Notes: generated by a model from the letters alone, not told the origin. Shown: positions 1 through 12,164, numbered from the stretch's first letter. The stretch: 64,000 nucleotides of DNA from Sphagnum compactum (GCA_965153455.1 OZ234503.1:6354157-6418156), one strand, 5' to 3'. A program made the numbers and translations.

Positions 1-1350
1 GACCAGTGATGAATTGTTTCAAGAATAAATTTTATTTTTTCCCGAATATTAAATACTCTAAAACTATAGAACAAATTCTTTTCACACCCAAATTGGTAGC
101 GAGGGAAAGAATTGTTATTGTGATTAAATGATATGGTAAATCTATTTAAATTGATAGTTCCATTTTATGCACACATTCAAAAAAGTGCCTGCATCTCTAC
201 AAATCAGCAAATAGATTGCTCAGAAGAACTCGGTAAGACCATGAGATGACCTAAATCATGAAAAGTTAGGTATACCATTCCCTTTCCTCCAAAGCAAAGA
301 GATTGGTTGTTAGTAGATTTCAACATGATACTGAGACCAGTGTTTAGGGTTCATCATCTCTCCTGATTTTGTTTGAACCTGCCATAAAGGGCAGAGCCAA
401 CATGCGATGAGCTGCTTGTTCATGCAGATTTGAATTGTGAGGTGAGATTAACTTCTGCAGCTGATTTCAAAATCTGATTGTAGACTCAACTGTTACGGAT
501 GGATATGTAGACATTCCAGTTGAAGACCTGCTCAAAGATCTCAAATCCCGTTGGACATGCTTATATAATCGCAAGCTAAAATGATAGGAAGCTCACCCTT
601 ACAAGGTTCTTCCAGCTTGAATAAGGATATTATTGACTTTTCTTATTCTCTTATTAGCTATATCCAAGGTGTAGTCCAAAGACCAATAACAAATTGTTTC
701 AAGAACACACTATTCTTTTGTTCCCAATATTAGTTAGTTTAAAACTATAGAACAATTTCTTTTCATGTCCAAATTTGTAGTGAGGAAGCGAATTATCATT
801 GTGATCAGGGTTGTTTTCTTTTTTTTTAATTGATATCAAAAATTTGGCAAAGCTTTCCAACAAAATAGCAAAATTAATTGAATTTTCACTAGAAAAACAA
901 AAAATTAAAACATTTTCCCAATTTATGTTGAAAAAACAACTAGGTTGGAAAAAATAACACTGATGTGCTTATGATATGGTAATTAATTAAGTCTATAGTT
1001 CCATTTTATGCACTCATTCAAAGGCACCAGTAACTCTACTAATCGGCAAATAGATTGCCCAGAAGACTTGGTCTACTCTACTAATCAGCAAAGAGATTGA
1101 GAGGAAGAAACATGGTCAGAGATTGCCAGGAAGAACTGGGCAAGACCATGACATGACCTAAATGATAAAATGTTGGGTATACCACTCCCTTTCCTCTGAA
1201 GCAAAGAGATTGGTCAGTAGTCTTTCAACATGATACTCAGTGTTAGTGTTCTCTCAGGGAGTATCATTTTTCTAGTCAGTGGCTGTAAACAGAGACAATT
1301 TTTTGCACATGTAGGTAGTTCTGAATTTTTTTACTGTAGCAAATTTTTGG
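1..1350. repeat. R1/R2 dispersed repeat, tandemly duplicated
   Basis: Two related units of about 680 bp lie in direct order (1-680 and 681-1350). Both start with a gaccart-nnn-aattgtttcaag block and share the blocks 'aaaactatagaacaa', 'gatagttccattttatgc' in variant form, and 'ccctttcctcc'. The first unit also contains R2 (about 338-600, from 'tttagggttcatcatctc' to 'ttgtagactcaa'), which recurs downstream of the kinase gene at 49438-49690. R1 recurs at 37090-37980. No coding potential is visible. Identity of the element is unknown. Confidence 0.6.
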
Positions 1351-1392
1351 TAGGCTAGATGTTAACTGGCTATATACAATGTTCTTAATTCA

Positions 1393-1680
1393 ATGAAACT
1401 TAGTGACAAAGACATTATTTTACTAGTAGGAGGGGATATTTACAGTACAATTTTCAACCACATGGCTATGCAACAAATATGCTCAGTAGTTCCTAGTAAT
1501 GGAACTTGCAATCAGATTGAAATTGGTGAAGGTTTTTTTCTCAGACATGGCCCTGCTGCAAAGTTCTTGTACAAACAATTACTAGACATAAAGAAGGAAA
1601 AAGACACACCCAAAATAGCAAAAAAACATAATATACTAGATAATGATATTGGAAAGGACAAGGATGATGTAATAGTGTAA
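1393..1680 (+). CDS. Small ORF, unrecognised
   Basis: A 95-codon open frame beginning MKLSDKDIILLVGG and ending in a lysine/aspartate-rich tail. It contains a cysteine-bearing middle part (QQICSVVPSNGTCNQ) but no motif I recognise. It sits next to dispersed repeats, so it may be a fragment of a mobile element or chance. There is no supporting intron structure or paralogue in the window. Treated as a doubtful hypothetical. Confidence 0.15.
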   Translation: MKLSDKDIILLVGGDIYSTIFNHMAMQQICSVVPSNGTCNQIEIGEGFFLRHGPAAKFLYKQLLDIKKEKDTPKIAKKHNILDNDIGKDKDDVIV

Positions 1681-3032
1681 AGAATTGATTTAGATTAAAA
1701 TCTCATTGCAACATCTATTGATAAACAACAATTAATGCCACATGAAAAAGTAAAAACAAGTGTAAGTCAAAGTAAAGCATGCTCAGTAGTCATGCTTTAT
1801 AGCATGCAATGGTCAATGTGCAGCATACATGCGTGTTGTCTATTGCCATCTTCTAGTCCCTGCCACCAGCTCCACCCCTTACAATCCCATCAGTGCCTAG
1901 AGTTTTAAAGCAATTGAGAATGAAGCTGTGTGCATGGGTCAAAAAGCAAAATGACAAATGGAAGATCAGTGTCCAAATTGACAGAATTAAATTGTAAATG
2001 GGGTCCATGTTATGAAAGACAGGATTAATGATCAACCAATACATCATCCTGACTGTTCAGAATTCTTCTTGTGATTCTAAGAGCTTCTAGATGGAGCACA
2101 TCCCCAGACAAAACCATGCCAACAACATTCTCCCCAATCAAGTCATATATTTCCATTTGCTGGTAACCCCATTTAAACAAACATTGAGGTAGGTATGGCA
2201 TTGTGTGAACCTTGACTCATGGTGATGATGTTTCATGCTCATTTTCTCCTGTAGATTGTATCCTTGTATACTAACTCATGGTAATGATGTCGCCTGCTCT
2301 TTCTCTCCCACAGATTATCTCCTTGTATACTCACATGCTGGATTACTACATTTAGATCAAGCTTAAGATCTTTTAAGAAAACCACTTCATGAAATGTGAA
2401 TTCAAAAAGAGCTCTTTGGTGGAAAAAATAAAATGTTAAAAAGAAAACAAAATGTGGCAGATCTGACCATGGCTGAAGGCAAGACAGTTTTGGAAGACAC
2501 AAACTAGTCTTAAAAATTGTCCGGCACACATTGCATGACAGCCTTCTGCATGACTGAAAAGTTACGAAAACATTTACAGCCATACCTGAGTGGAAACAAG
2601 TGATGACATGAACTGCACCATTTCTTCTGCAAACAGCTGCTCTACAAGATAAGCATAACCCTATTCCTCAGCCAAAGGGAGCACATCAAAGAAGGAATTT
2701 TAGAAGTTTTCTCCTCATGACTGCAGCTAACACATCCTCATCAACACTAGTTGTGATCTGTACAGTAACTGCATCTGCATGTGTGCTTCTCTATTACCTT
2801 GGGAGATGGCAAGCTACCATTTCTATGCAGTTCCTCTGTCTGAGTATAGCACCCAGCAATAAAAGCAGTTCCCATCTCTTCAGGTTCCTCCTTGCCACCC
2901 TGCACATTCAAGTTTAGGCTCACCTCCACCTATGCATGATCACAAACACAGTCTGCATATAGGTGAGTATATGCCATACTAAGGTATGAATTGGCACCCA
3001 GGGGACCTTGCTAACAATGCATGGATGTTTTC
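1681..3032. other. Intergenic, 3' flank of the NECAP gene
   Basis: No gene recognised on either strand. The part next to 3033 should hold the 3' UTR and polyadenylation site of the minus-strand NECAP gene. Short ORFs here have no family resemblance. Confidence 0.5.
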
Positions 3033-6000
3033 TCAAGCACCTTGGAAATCCCCAAAATCCTCATCATCACAGTCCTTCGGTTCTGCTGCAACATTGACTG
3101 GTGCAGCATTTCTTCCAGCTGTCAACAAATGATCCTCTGACCTTGAGGCAGATATTGATGGTATTCGAAGAGGTGATGAGGGTGATGCTTTAGGTGCAGC
3201 CTTGGGGGATGGAGGTGGAGCCAGAAAAGGGAACAGATTGGGACCAACATGCTTTGGACACTCCTCCTGGTTGTCTGGGTTTGGTAATGCCTCCCTCAGT
3301 GTGGAGACATCCAATCTCTTATCTGTAATGTTGGGCTTCGCTGTGTTACCAGAGCTCTTCTTTTGCTGCACAACAGATCCAGACAATATCTGAAGTCAAG
3401 CAATGGTGAATATGAAAGTAGAAATGTCAAGATAAGTTGCAGAACAATGTGCACAGCTTTGTGCTCTGCTTCATACACTTACAGTTTTCAGCTGCAGCCG
3501 AAGTGTCTCTCCTTCCTTGATACTATAGTCAGTTGAAGGCTTGGATTGATATTCCTGCTCGATCTCCTCAGCCTCCTTTTTCTTGTTCATATATCTTGTG
3601 GCATGTTTGTCAAGGGTTGCTCTTGATGTATGACACCCCAAAAGAAATCTGAATCACATGACATGAGCTAAACCAAAAAGCTGGGCTTGATGTTTCCTTG
3701 AAGACCTAAGAAATCTGTTAATCTGCCTGACATCTGTTCAAGTTCTGGCAGGACTCCCCCAAATTCCAAGCTTCATGAACTGCTTATTTTCTGAGGATAC
3801 TTCACATGGTCAAAGAGAGCTGCTTGAAAATCATATGCCTGGGGTCTCTCTCGAAAGCCAAGACCAATGAAGGCATGCTTATTACTACCACCTGCACCAA
3901 TGGTTGCACTTCTAGTGGTCAAGAAATTGTCCAGCATGTGCATCATTCCCTCTTTCTTTGCCCCTCTCATGGTCCACTTATATGTCCAAGAAGATGACAA
4001 AGAAATCTGATGTAGGGAACAAAAAACAGCTCTGTGTCTACTTACTGGAAGTGTCCTCAATCCGCAGTACAAAGAACCTGTATACACCAACAGCTCAATT
4101 ATGACACATAAGTGGAGCTGAGAAATTATTTTACATAAGACATGTCACCACATAATATTTGCAAATTGTACAAAAATCCTCCCAACTGCAAGTGATATAT
4201 CAAGAAACAACCTGCTACTGTCAATGACAGCCTCCACAGGAAGAGGTTGGTCTTCTTTCAAGAATGCTTGAGCAAACAACTCTCCTGCAATACAGCCAGC
4301 GAATGAGAATCATCAAGTGGAACATTGAACTTGTTTGGACTGGATGCACTTCCAAATCAGATTCTTGCCACCATGCTCTTCACTTCATTTCTGAAGGGAG
4401 ACTTCATGGTTCAAGTCGATTGGGTGCTCAAAGATATCATATATCAGGGGATGACATGGGACATCAGTAGCCCTTGACCTGCTTGGTTGTAGAGCTGGGA
4501 ATCACATTGCCTGGTACTGACAAGATATGGACACCCAAAATCATGCACCTCAACGATTTGAGGCACATGACAGCCCCTATATGACTGCAAATTCTAACAG
4601 TGGTTGGCAGAAACTGGCCCAATATTGATTATGTCACCTTCACATGGGACAGAACACAGGATCGACAATAGTAGTTGAGGCTAGGGGATGGTAGCCTGCA
4701 CCATGTCAATCTCAGTTTGCAAATGAAAACTCCAAAAAGGCAGATATGCAGGATGTGAGTAGCTCAAATCCTGTCAGTTATTGATCTGCAGTTTGCTGGC
4801 TTGGAATCAGGAATGCAAAAGCTCTGTGCAATTTCTTTCAACTATTATGTTTAAAGCTGGGCTAAACTGATATCCCATGTGCTAATATCCCTTGTCTTCC
4901 AATGATCCTTGACTGTTTACTTTATAATGATTGCAGCAATCTCAATGATGTGCTAATTACAGAGATACTCTATGAGTTGTGAGAAAAAGTGTGCCTGTAT
5001 TTGTGTCCTCAAGCCTAATAGAACACTTCTCGCCTTTTGACACAACCTTTAATCCCCCTTCCCAAGCCCATTTGTTGATATCCCATTCATCTGCCCTGCA
5101 TCAATAAGAACATCACACATGATGAGAGGTTTCAATCATATTGAACTAAAACATGAACAAACTGTGCTGCTAATGAAGCACAGGAAATTTAGACATGGAC
5201 AATAGTTGTTCACGCACCGATAGGATGCTGCACTCTTCCTGGGAGGTATCTGAATTTTCCAGTGGACAACACAAGTTCACAAATCAGTACCTGGACATCT
5301 GCAAATTGCTTTTCGGAATTTAGAACTATACTGCACTTCTCGGAGTGTGCTAGCCTTCTACCTGTAGACACCAGATCATACCAGAAGGATTTAGGCAAGA
5401 ATTTGCTTGTGTACAAGATGACCACAGATTTAACCAATGACACAGAAAACAATAGGGTGGCAATAGCATGTGGCTCAATCAATTGCTTAAGTAATGGTTT
5501 CGAGGGTCCAGAGTGCCATAAGACCAACACATTGTTAACCATAAGCTTAGCAGACTCTTTACTTTTCTGCATCCCCGGCCAGAAGTCCAGAAGTGCTGCT
5601 ATGAAATTGTTGTTCCATCTATAATGATATGTGTGAACGGCATCCATATGAACTAAAAGAATCTCTATATCTTGAGAATGGAATCCCAATTTCCACTGCA
5701 TCAAACTTGCAACGATCCAGCTCACATTTCAATGCACAAGTCAACCAAACCACCTATCCAAAATGGGATATGCCACAGAGTCATATCACCAAGACTCCAT
5801 CACAAATCTGAATCTAAACTGAATCATATTTCACAGCAACCAACATAACGACCACTGCATCAAATACACAACAATCCAGCTCATCTTCTCAAATTCACAA
5901 AAAAACCCAAAGTGGTCATCAAACTAAAGATTTAATCCTGGTACTCAACAAAACTCAATCACAAAAACCTAATCCAAGAAACTTTGCATATGAAACCTCT

Positions 6001-6415
6001 TCCAACCAGCTATGAGACTATGAACGAGCGCTACCAATTCCCAATTGCATGCACAGTGTACCAGAAAACCCAGCTATCAAACCCAGGGCTCATGATCTCA
6101 TGGTCATTCCATTAAGAAGAACTCAATTCCAAACCCCTAACCTATCCAGCAAATAACCTCATGCAAAATAGCATCCGGAGCTGCTTGGCATACGAATCAT
6201 CCCACAACCCATCATATATACACCCATTGCAAGCCAGAAGATGGACGATGAGAGATCGGATAGAAAATCACCATATAGACATAGCACTCTTTGACTTGAA
6301 ACAGCACCAGCTCTGCAGCGTCGTCGTCGTCAAGCTGGGCACCACCATCACCACCACCACCACCCACGGCGTGCTGTGCTATGGTAACCTGTGATTCATC
6401 CACTGCTCCAATCAT
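3033..6415 (-). CDS. NECAP-like adaptin ear-binding coat-associated protein, 8 coding exons
   Basis: NECAP proteins bind the appendage domain of clathrin adaptors and act in endocytic vesicle formation in the cytoplasm. Coding exons on the minus strand: 6415-6272, 5249-5218, 5095-4995, 4284-4212, 4077-4046, 3891-3801, 3594-3483, 3389-3033. They join in one frame to 313 aa with the stop at 3035-3033. Exon 1 gives a Gly/Asp-rich start and then LVLFQVKECYVYM. Exon 2 gives IPPRKSAASYR, exon 3 ADEWDINKWAWEG and LEDTNTG, exon 4 ELFAQAF and VIDSSR, and exon 6 HAFIGLGFRERPQAYDFQAAL, all hallmarks of the PH-like NECAP fold. The proline-rich tail ends in DDEDFGDFQGA, an acidic FGDF motif of the kind that binds gamma-ear domains. 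Intron 3 has a GC donor (4994-4993); all other introns are GT-AG. The start is the first ATG of the exon-1 frame. Splicing is inferred from sequence and family conservation. Confidence 0.92.
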
Positions 6416-6584
6416 GGTACTGGATCACACAGCTGATCTTATGCTTGGTGCTGTTTCGTGTGCTCGAATGAGGATGCAACTGCAACACAAATTCTGCCCT
6501 CACGCCGACGATCTATGTACATACATGTATGTTGAGCACACCGATTCTATCGAAGAAGAAGACGATCGCCGAGTACCCGTAAGG

Positions 6585-6890
6585 AATTCGTAAGGTCCGC
6601 CACCACGTTCTAAAGACCTTCTGCAGGACCTTACTGATTTCGTAACGTCTCAGGATTTTTGTAAGGTCCTTCACCAGCATGGATATACGGGACCTTGATT
6701 TTCGTAGGGCCCCAGGATTTTGTTTTGTAAGATCCCCCACCACTATGGATGTACAGGACCTTATCCATATCTTAGGGTCCTAGGAATTGTTTTGGTAAGG
6801 TCCCCCCCAACCAAGATGGATGTACCAAGACCTTATAAATGTCATAAGGTCCCAGGATTATTTGTTTGGTAAAGCTCTCCACTTGCAAGC
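6585..6890. repeat. Minisatellite upstream of the NECAP start, 66-74 bp units
   Basis: Four to five diverged tandem units begin with gtaaggtcc-like blocks at 6590, 6661, 6727, 6795 and 6869. Each carries 'aaggtcc' followed about 30 bp later by 'ggacctt', so each unit could fold into a hairpin. The array lies 170-475 bp upstream of the NECAP ATG, in the presumed promoter or 5' UTR. Confidence 0.75.
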
Positions 6891-8719
6891 ATAGGTTGGA
6901 TGTTTGGGAGGGTGTATTTTGAACCTCGAACGAGATTCTAGTATTCTAATATCGTTAATTTTATTAGGTTAGGTATGCTAAAATACTTTTCAATACAACA
7001 ACAAAAAGAACTTAAGTATAAGAACCATCGTATTGACATTACCTACACCATTAATATATTTGATGGAGTTTTCACTAAGCCAATAGGCCAAGTGAGGCTA
7101 CACAATTTTCTGAATGGTAGTCATGAAAGATAGACCTTTCTCTTGCATAAAAATACTTATCAAAAGTTTCTTTTCAACCTTTGCCAAGACTTACTAAACC
7201 TATGATGTTATGAATGTCCCTTCTAGTAGGGACCTTAAAAAAAATCTTGGGATATTAACCCTTGACCTTGAAACAGTCCCAATCCAAAAAGTGGACAGCC
7301 CTCACAAATGTGCCTGAAAGACATGCAAATTGTTAGAATTTTAAATTTTTGACTCAGCAGAGTTGTAGAAAACTTCAAGTTGAATGTTTTGATTTTCTAG
7401 AAAAAGGAGAGATTTGGATGAGAAATAGAAAATTGTTATTGTTGAAATTTTAGATTTTTCTAGTTTTGAGCAGTTTTTTTAATTATAAGTTTTTTTAGAC
7501 TTGGAGTAAGATGTTGTGCTCCATTTATAGTAAAACATTGGTGGTGGATAGAAGCTGTGCATATGAGTCAAGTGGAAGAAAAATAATTATTAAAAAAAAA
7601 GTTGAAATGAATGAATAATGGATGGTCAAAATTAGCCATCCAAGAAAAGTTTGAAAAACCCATTGATTTTCATCCTTGTTGGGGCAAACAAAAATTTGGG
7701 ATAGGTTGGGATTGGGATTAGGAATAGCACTTCATGACCTCATAGAGCTCCTATTTTCAAAATGCTAAAAACACAAGGCAACAAAAAATTTCATTGGCTT
7801 TCACATATGTGTTGCACAAAATTTTCTAAAGTTTCCTATCATACTAATGTACTCTTCACACTTAATCTTTTTCTTTTTGCTAACACTAGGATAGGCTCAT
7901 CATTGCAGCTTGTGCAGAGTGCTGAAAAGGCCATTTGGTATCATATGTTCACACATGATGCTATGTACCTCCGGAAGCTTCTTTTTACTATTAATGAGCA
8001 TCATGACCGTTCATGGATGCCATCGACAGTAGGTGCCTTTTCTTTTTCTTTTTCTTTTTTGTCTTGCCCTTTTTTCTTTTTCAATATGCCCTTGTCTCCC
8101 AATCTTTCAAGTTCCCATCTCAAGCTCCTCATTTCCCTCTTTTGTTACTCTGCATTCTCACTCATTCTTCCTCCCTCCTCTCACTCCTCTCTTCCTTTGC
8201 TATCTTCTTTTGCATTCTTGTTCCTCTTATTTGTGGTGTTCTCAACTCTTCAATTTCACTTTTGGCTTTCTAGCACGTTTTCGCTCACTTGCAATGCCTC
8301 TTTCATGTGAAACCTTTGAAAGACGGTTCCTTCCCCTAATCTAAAGCCGCACATTCCTCTTATGTTGGATGGAATGCCTTTAGTAGTTTCGGCTCGTATG
8401 TTTCTGTAATAGGAATTTTCTTATTTTTATTTTTTGTTTGCATCTTGTTGCTTTGATAGAAGGTGAAGTTAATTACTTGGTTTTGACGTTTTACATCACG
8501 TTGTTGGTTGATGTGAAGCAAGCTCATCAAGCTTCTTCCACCTAGACCTCTTGACATCGCCACCTAAGCCTACAAAATGTAGGTTATTTCTTATATTTGT
8601 TGCATTACATGAATTTCGAATTTCTTATGCTTTGAGTTTGTTGTCAATCGATCTAGGTCACTGGGTGAAACTCATGAATAGAGCCTAGTTTTCTAGATTT
8701 TTGTTACATGAATTTGACA
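6891..8719. other. No gene seen; includes a pyrimidine-rich tract
   Basis: AT-rich sequence without a recognisable protein. 8031-8250 is a strongly C/T-rich tract in which all three forward frames stay open, giving Phe/Leu/Ser-rich ORFs. These are composition artefacts. The stretch may belong partly to the Harbinger element that follows. Confidence 0.5.
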
Positions 8720-9762
8720 ATGACAGATGGGTGGAATTTTTTTGTATGAACAAACCTACCTTGTTTAACAATGCCAAACGCCTGAGACCTGTTCTTCAAA
8801 AGTAAGACACAAAGTACCACAAAGTGATACTTGTAAAGATTTGGGTTTGTTACATTCAATCTATAAGCTAGCTCAAGGTGTTTATTTTCTTACTTACAGT
8901 GAACTATTTGCAATAGGTAAATTGATTATTTTTGTCATCCTCCATCAATTTGTTGAAGCTTTCAATTATGTTTACATGCATCTAATTACTTGGCCCTAAG
9001 GATAAACAATGGGAATTATAATGGAAGAATTTACAACTTTATGTGGTCTTCCTAATATTTAAGGTGCCATTGATGGCACGCACATTTGAATTGTTAAACC
9101 ATTTGCATATTTTTAAAATTACTACTACCACAAAATAGGTGGGTATAGTGTTGTGGCATAAGTTGTTGTTGATTGCAGAAAAATGTTTACTTATGTGTTT
9201 GTGGGTCTTCCAAAAAATGTGAATGATGCAAGGGTTTTACGTAGGTTTGCATTATACAGAAATGCCCAATACCACATGACTTTTTGAAAGCCACACAAGT
9301 TTTCAATAGTTTTCTACACATCTTTTAGGTGACAAAGATTATCCTCTAATTATGTGGATCATGACCCCATTCAAAGAAGAGGGTCATCACATTGTTTTGG
9401 AATTGATGTACAACAAAAAGCACAAAAGAGGTTGCTTTGTGGTGGAGAACGCTTTTGGCATTCTCAAAAAAACATTTAAAGAGTTCCGTACCAAAACTAA
9501 ATTACATGTTTTTTTTGTGCCAAATGCATTCACTACCTGTTTTTCACTACATAATTTTCTACGATCTCAATCTAAATCACATATCCAAATATTGATGCGC
9601 ATCATTGATGTGGATTTGCATGTGCATCCAAAATTGAATGCATCATGGAGAATCACTAAGGTCGTTGAAGAACAAGCACCAACCCATACAATTGAAAGTC
9701 AAAAAAAATTTAGTGAGGCAATGTGTAGGGAGCTAAACATTTATCTTGGATCTATTACATGA
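8720..9762 (+). pseudogene. PIF/Harbinger transposase (HARBI1-like DDE nuclease), decayed
   Basis: The order of motifs is that of a Harbinger transposase. 9063-9087 reads GAIDGTHI, the first catalytic Asp region. Next come YYYHKIGGYSVVA, then VDCRKMFTYVFVGLP and NDARVLRRFALYRNAQ (about 9115-9270). About 9330-9360 reads GDKDYPL, and a C-terminal open stretch (9352-9762) contains VVENAFGILK with the catalytic Glu, followed by LHNFLRSQS. In-frame stops interrupt it (for example after GTHI and after SVVA), with at least one frameshift around 9285-9330. It cannot encode an active enzyme. I could not find its terminal inverted repeats or an accompanying Myb-like ORF. Confidence 0.8.
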
Positions 9763-9869
9763 TGAACACAAAAGTATGTTTTTGTACCTTCAACCTACTT
9801 CAAGATTTGATTCAAAAATGATCATTCAACATTGTTATTTTATTATAATGTGAAATACTTCCTTTTCAA

Positions 9870-11735
9870 TAATGGATGTTAGGAATGGGCCTCCAAGTTT
9901 GAGCCCATTGGATACTAGGATTATTTAGTGGGATATTCCCAAGGATGGAATATGTCACAACCCTAACATTGGGTTCACGACTAAATGTGGAATGCAAGGG
10001 CACATGAGGCCAAAGGGGTGTGTTCGAAAATGAAACACATTCTCGCAAATGAGGGAGAGTGCAAGAGATTGAGCCAAATGATTCCCAAGTGCATTTCCAC
10101 TTTGGGACTTGAACCATGCAAGAGTCCTGAATATTCAAAGCCTTGGTTGAAAAGGAAAACAAACACCAAATTGGGTCCTTAGGATACCATTAAAAAGGTC
10201 TCAAAGTGTAGATGCCTAAAGTGTCCTCACATTGTTCATTTATACCTGAAATGCATGAATTATAATAAAAAGAAAGGTTCTAAATCCCCTTAGAGTAGAG
10301 GCCAAATGATCTCCAATTGGGACATGTAATACATCGTTGGAAAGACCTTTTTAAGGGATAGAAGATGTTGCCCTCGCATGATCCAAAAAGGTTTGATTTG
10401 AAGAAGATATGAATGTCCAAAGTTTCAAAACAACAAAAGTCCTAGGAAAATGTGTCATTTGGATGTAGCCCCCGCAAAAACTCATAAAGTATACTATAGG
10501 GAGGGGAGTGGTGCCTCCTCCCAAAGGTTGCAGGCTATGTAAAGTTTGTGCTTGAGGTTGTCCTTATTAAGTATGCCACACCATTTACATTTAATTTACA
10601 CTAACCGTCCTTTTTTTTTTTTGTGCAAGTTTATTTCATTTTGAACTTTTGTTTATGAGTTCGTCCTAGTCCCATTTCGGAGCTCTAGCACGCCATCCTA
10701 CCCCCAAAATGTTAAGAACTAGGAAGTTTTCCCCAACTCTTTTCTTTTTTCGTTGTTACACTCTGAAAACCCACATTTGGGTTTCTTAAAAATTTGGGGG
10801 CGCGTCAGAATATGCCTACTTGAGTTATTTGGAGGCATTAATTCTGACTTAGTTACGACTCTACAGCGAGGCATCCTAGTATGGAAATACCATTATCTAA
10901 AGAAGGATCCACAAGCCAAACGAGTTTACAGGTGACATGTTATGATGTTGCAACAAAAGTATCCCCACTTGTTACCAACATCGGCCATACAGGGTTATTA
11001 GTGTTCCTTACTAAACAACATCATCTTGCTGGGGGTGCCATATTTGGCCGGGATCAGGTCAATTGATTTGGTCATGCCAAGGTCTTTCACAAGTAGGTAC
11101 ATGCCAAGGACTTTCCAATCTTAGGTTGGGTTTATTCTAGGAATTGATTCGTGTTGTGCAACATTTGTAGCAGACACATATGCACCAATATGCATATTTG
11201 TTGTAGAATGTCCCACCATTGGGGGATTTTAAACCAAATTTTTTGGCTAGATGGCAACATATCAAAGCTTGGATTAGTGAACTACTGCAAATGGATGTTG
11301 TTTCAGTTGGTTCACAAGCCCATCGGTTCCGATGGATGTTGACTAAGCTAGCACCACCAAAGATGATCCAACGAACATATGAGCTTATTCCTAGGTCGCC
11401 CAAATGCTTAATGGATGACATACTGGATCCAGGACTCCATTCATATGTGGTTCATCATGACGACCAACCACCTTTAGCTATGGTCAATAGGGTTGGCCTT
11501 CCACGAACAACCCTACCAACATTCTTGAATTTTCCACATTTTCATGCATTTAGGAATGGGGTCCCAGGGATGATTTGGGACCCCCATTCATCTAATATGG
11601 AAGAACTGAATGCAAATGAGAGGGAACGGGCCATGGGGTTCTGCATTGGCACCACAACTGTGTAAGGCATTTTTGAAGGAATTTGTAGGCAGATTTTGGG
11701 GCAAGTTATGGATCTTAACTTGCCTCACATGGATT
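9870..11735 (+). pseudogene. C5 cytosine DNA methyltransferase domain of a retroelement, decayed
   Basis: The frame reading DIPKDGI before position 9953 continues as CLLELFGGINSDLVTTLQRG after 10813, once the inserted LTR is set aside. That is motif I of C5 methyltransferases. Then follow KDPQAKRV; the catalytic motif IV as WSCQGLSQVG (Cys codon 11075-11077) after a frameshift; NVPPLGD (motif VI, its Glu replaced by a stop at 11204-11206); GSQAHRFRW (motif VIII-like, about 11310); ELNANERERAMGF (motif X-like, about 11604-11642); and ILGQVMDLN (about 11693-11720). Several stops and frameshifts make it inactive. The Gypsy integrase remnant downstream suggests it belonged to a retrotransposon. 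Cytosine methyltransferases carried by retrotransposons are known from some algae and animals. Confidence 0.72.
9953..10807 (+). mobile_element. Solo LTR of the chromodomain Gypsy family, TSD GAATA
   Basis: It starts TGTCACAACCCTAACATTGG and ends GGGGGCGCGTCA, and is flanked by the exact 5-bp duplication GAATA (9948-9952 and 10808-10812). Internal blocks match the 5' LTR at 57169: 'gtgtagatg', 'cgttggaaag', 'gtatactatagggaggggag', 'cctagtccca'. Many CpG sites of the younger LTR are TG or CA here, so it is an older copy. It splits the methyltransferase remnant just before motif I. Confidence 0.88.
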
Positions 11736-11843
11736 TTTAATTTGGTATTGGCAAAATAATTATGTTTTGGCTAATCACACCCACCCTCTTCACCCCATCT
11801 TTCACTTGTTGCACCTTTTACTAGGTTAACTATGGTGGTGCAA

Positions 11844-11856
11844 GGGGGGGGGGGGG
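11844..11856 (+). other. G13 run, possible polypurine tract
   Basis: Thirteen consecutive G follow 'tggtgcaa' and precede TGATGTTACAACATGAC. A polypurine tract directly followed by TG is what the start of a 3' LTR looks like. If so, the methyltransferase domain would close the coding region of its element. No second LTR edge was found to confirm this. Confidence 0.3.
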
Positions 11857-12164
11857 TGATGTTACAACATGACAAGTACATCCTTGGCAATTATGGAATC
11901 AAGGATGCTAACACTAGTAGAAATTGGCCAAAATGTAACGAATCTTTTTGCAACTACAGCAACTATTAGTTATTTGCAATTACATTTGGACATTTTTACA
12001 ACTATTTCTTGTGTTGGTCATATTTGCGATTATAGTGCAACTAGTTTGCAACTGTTTTAATGTTCATCCTTCCATGTGAACAACATTTAGTTTAGTTCTC
12101 ATCCAAGAAGAACAATTTATGTCCCATTAGTTGCAAATGTGACTAATTTAAATATATATATAAA

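Noticed and set aside
5210-5725. 171-codon minus-strand ORF beginning MSWIVASLMQW
   Set aside because: It lies in intron 1 of the NECAP gene and overlaps exon 2 in the same frame only at its end (IPPRKSAASYR is part of a differently delimited exon). The rest has no family resemblance.
7762-8310. 182-codon plus-strand ORF and overlapping ORFs at 8013-8344
   Set aside because: Open because of a C/T-rich tract; Phe/Leu/Ser-rich in all three frames, no motif.
11912-12130. Possible second CACTA element starting 'cactagtagaaattgg'
   Set aside because: No matching inverted end 'ctactagtg' and no target duplication found downstream.
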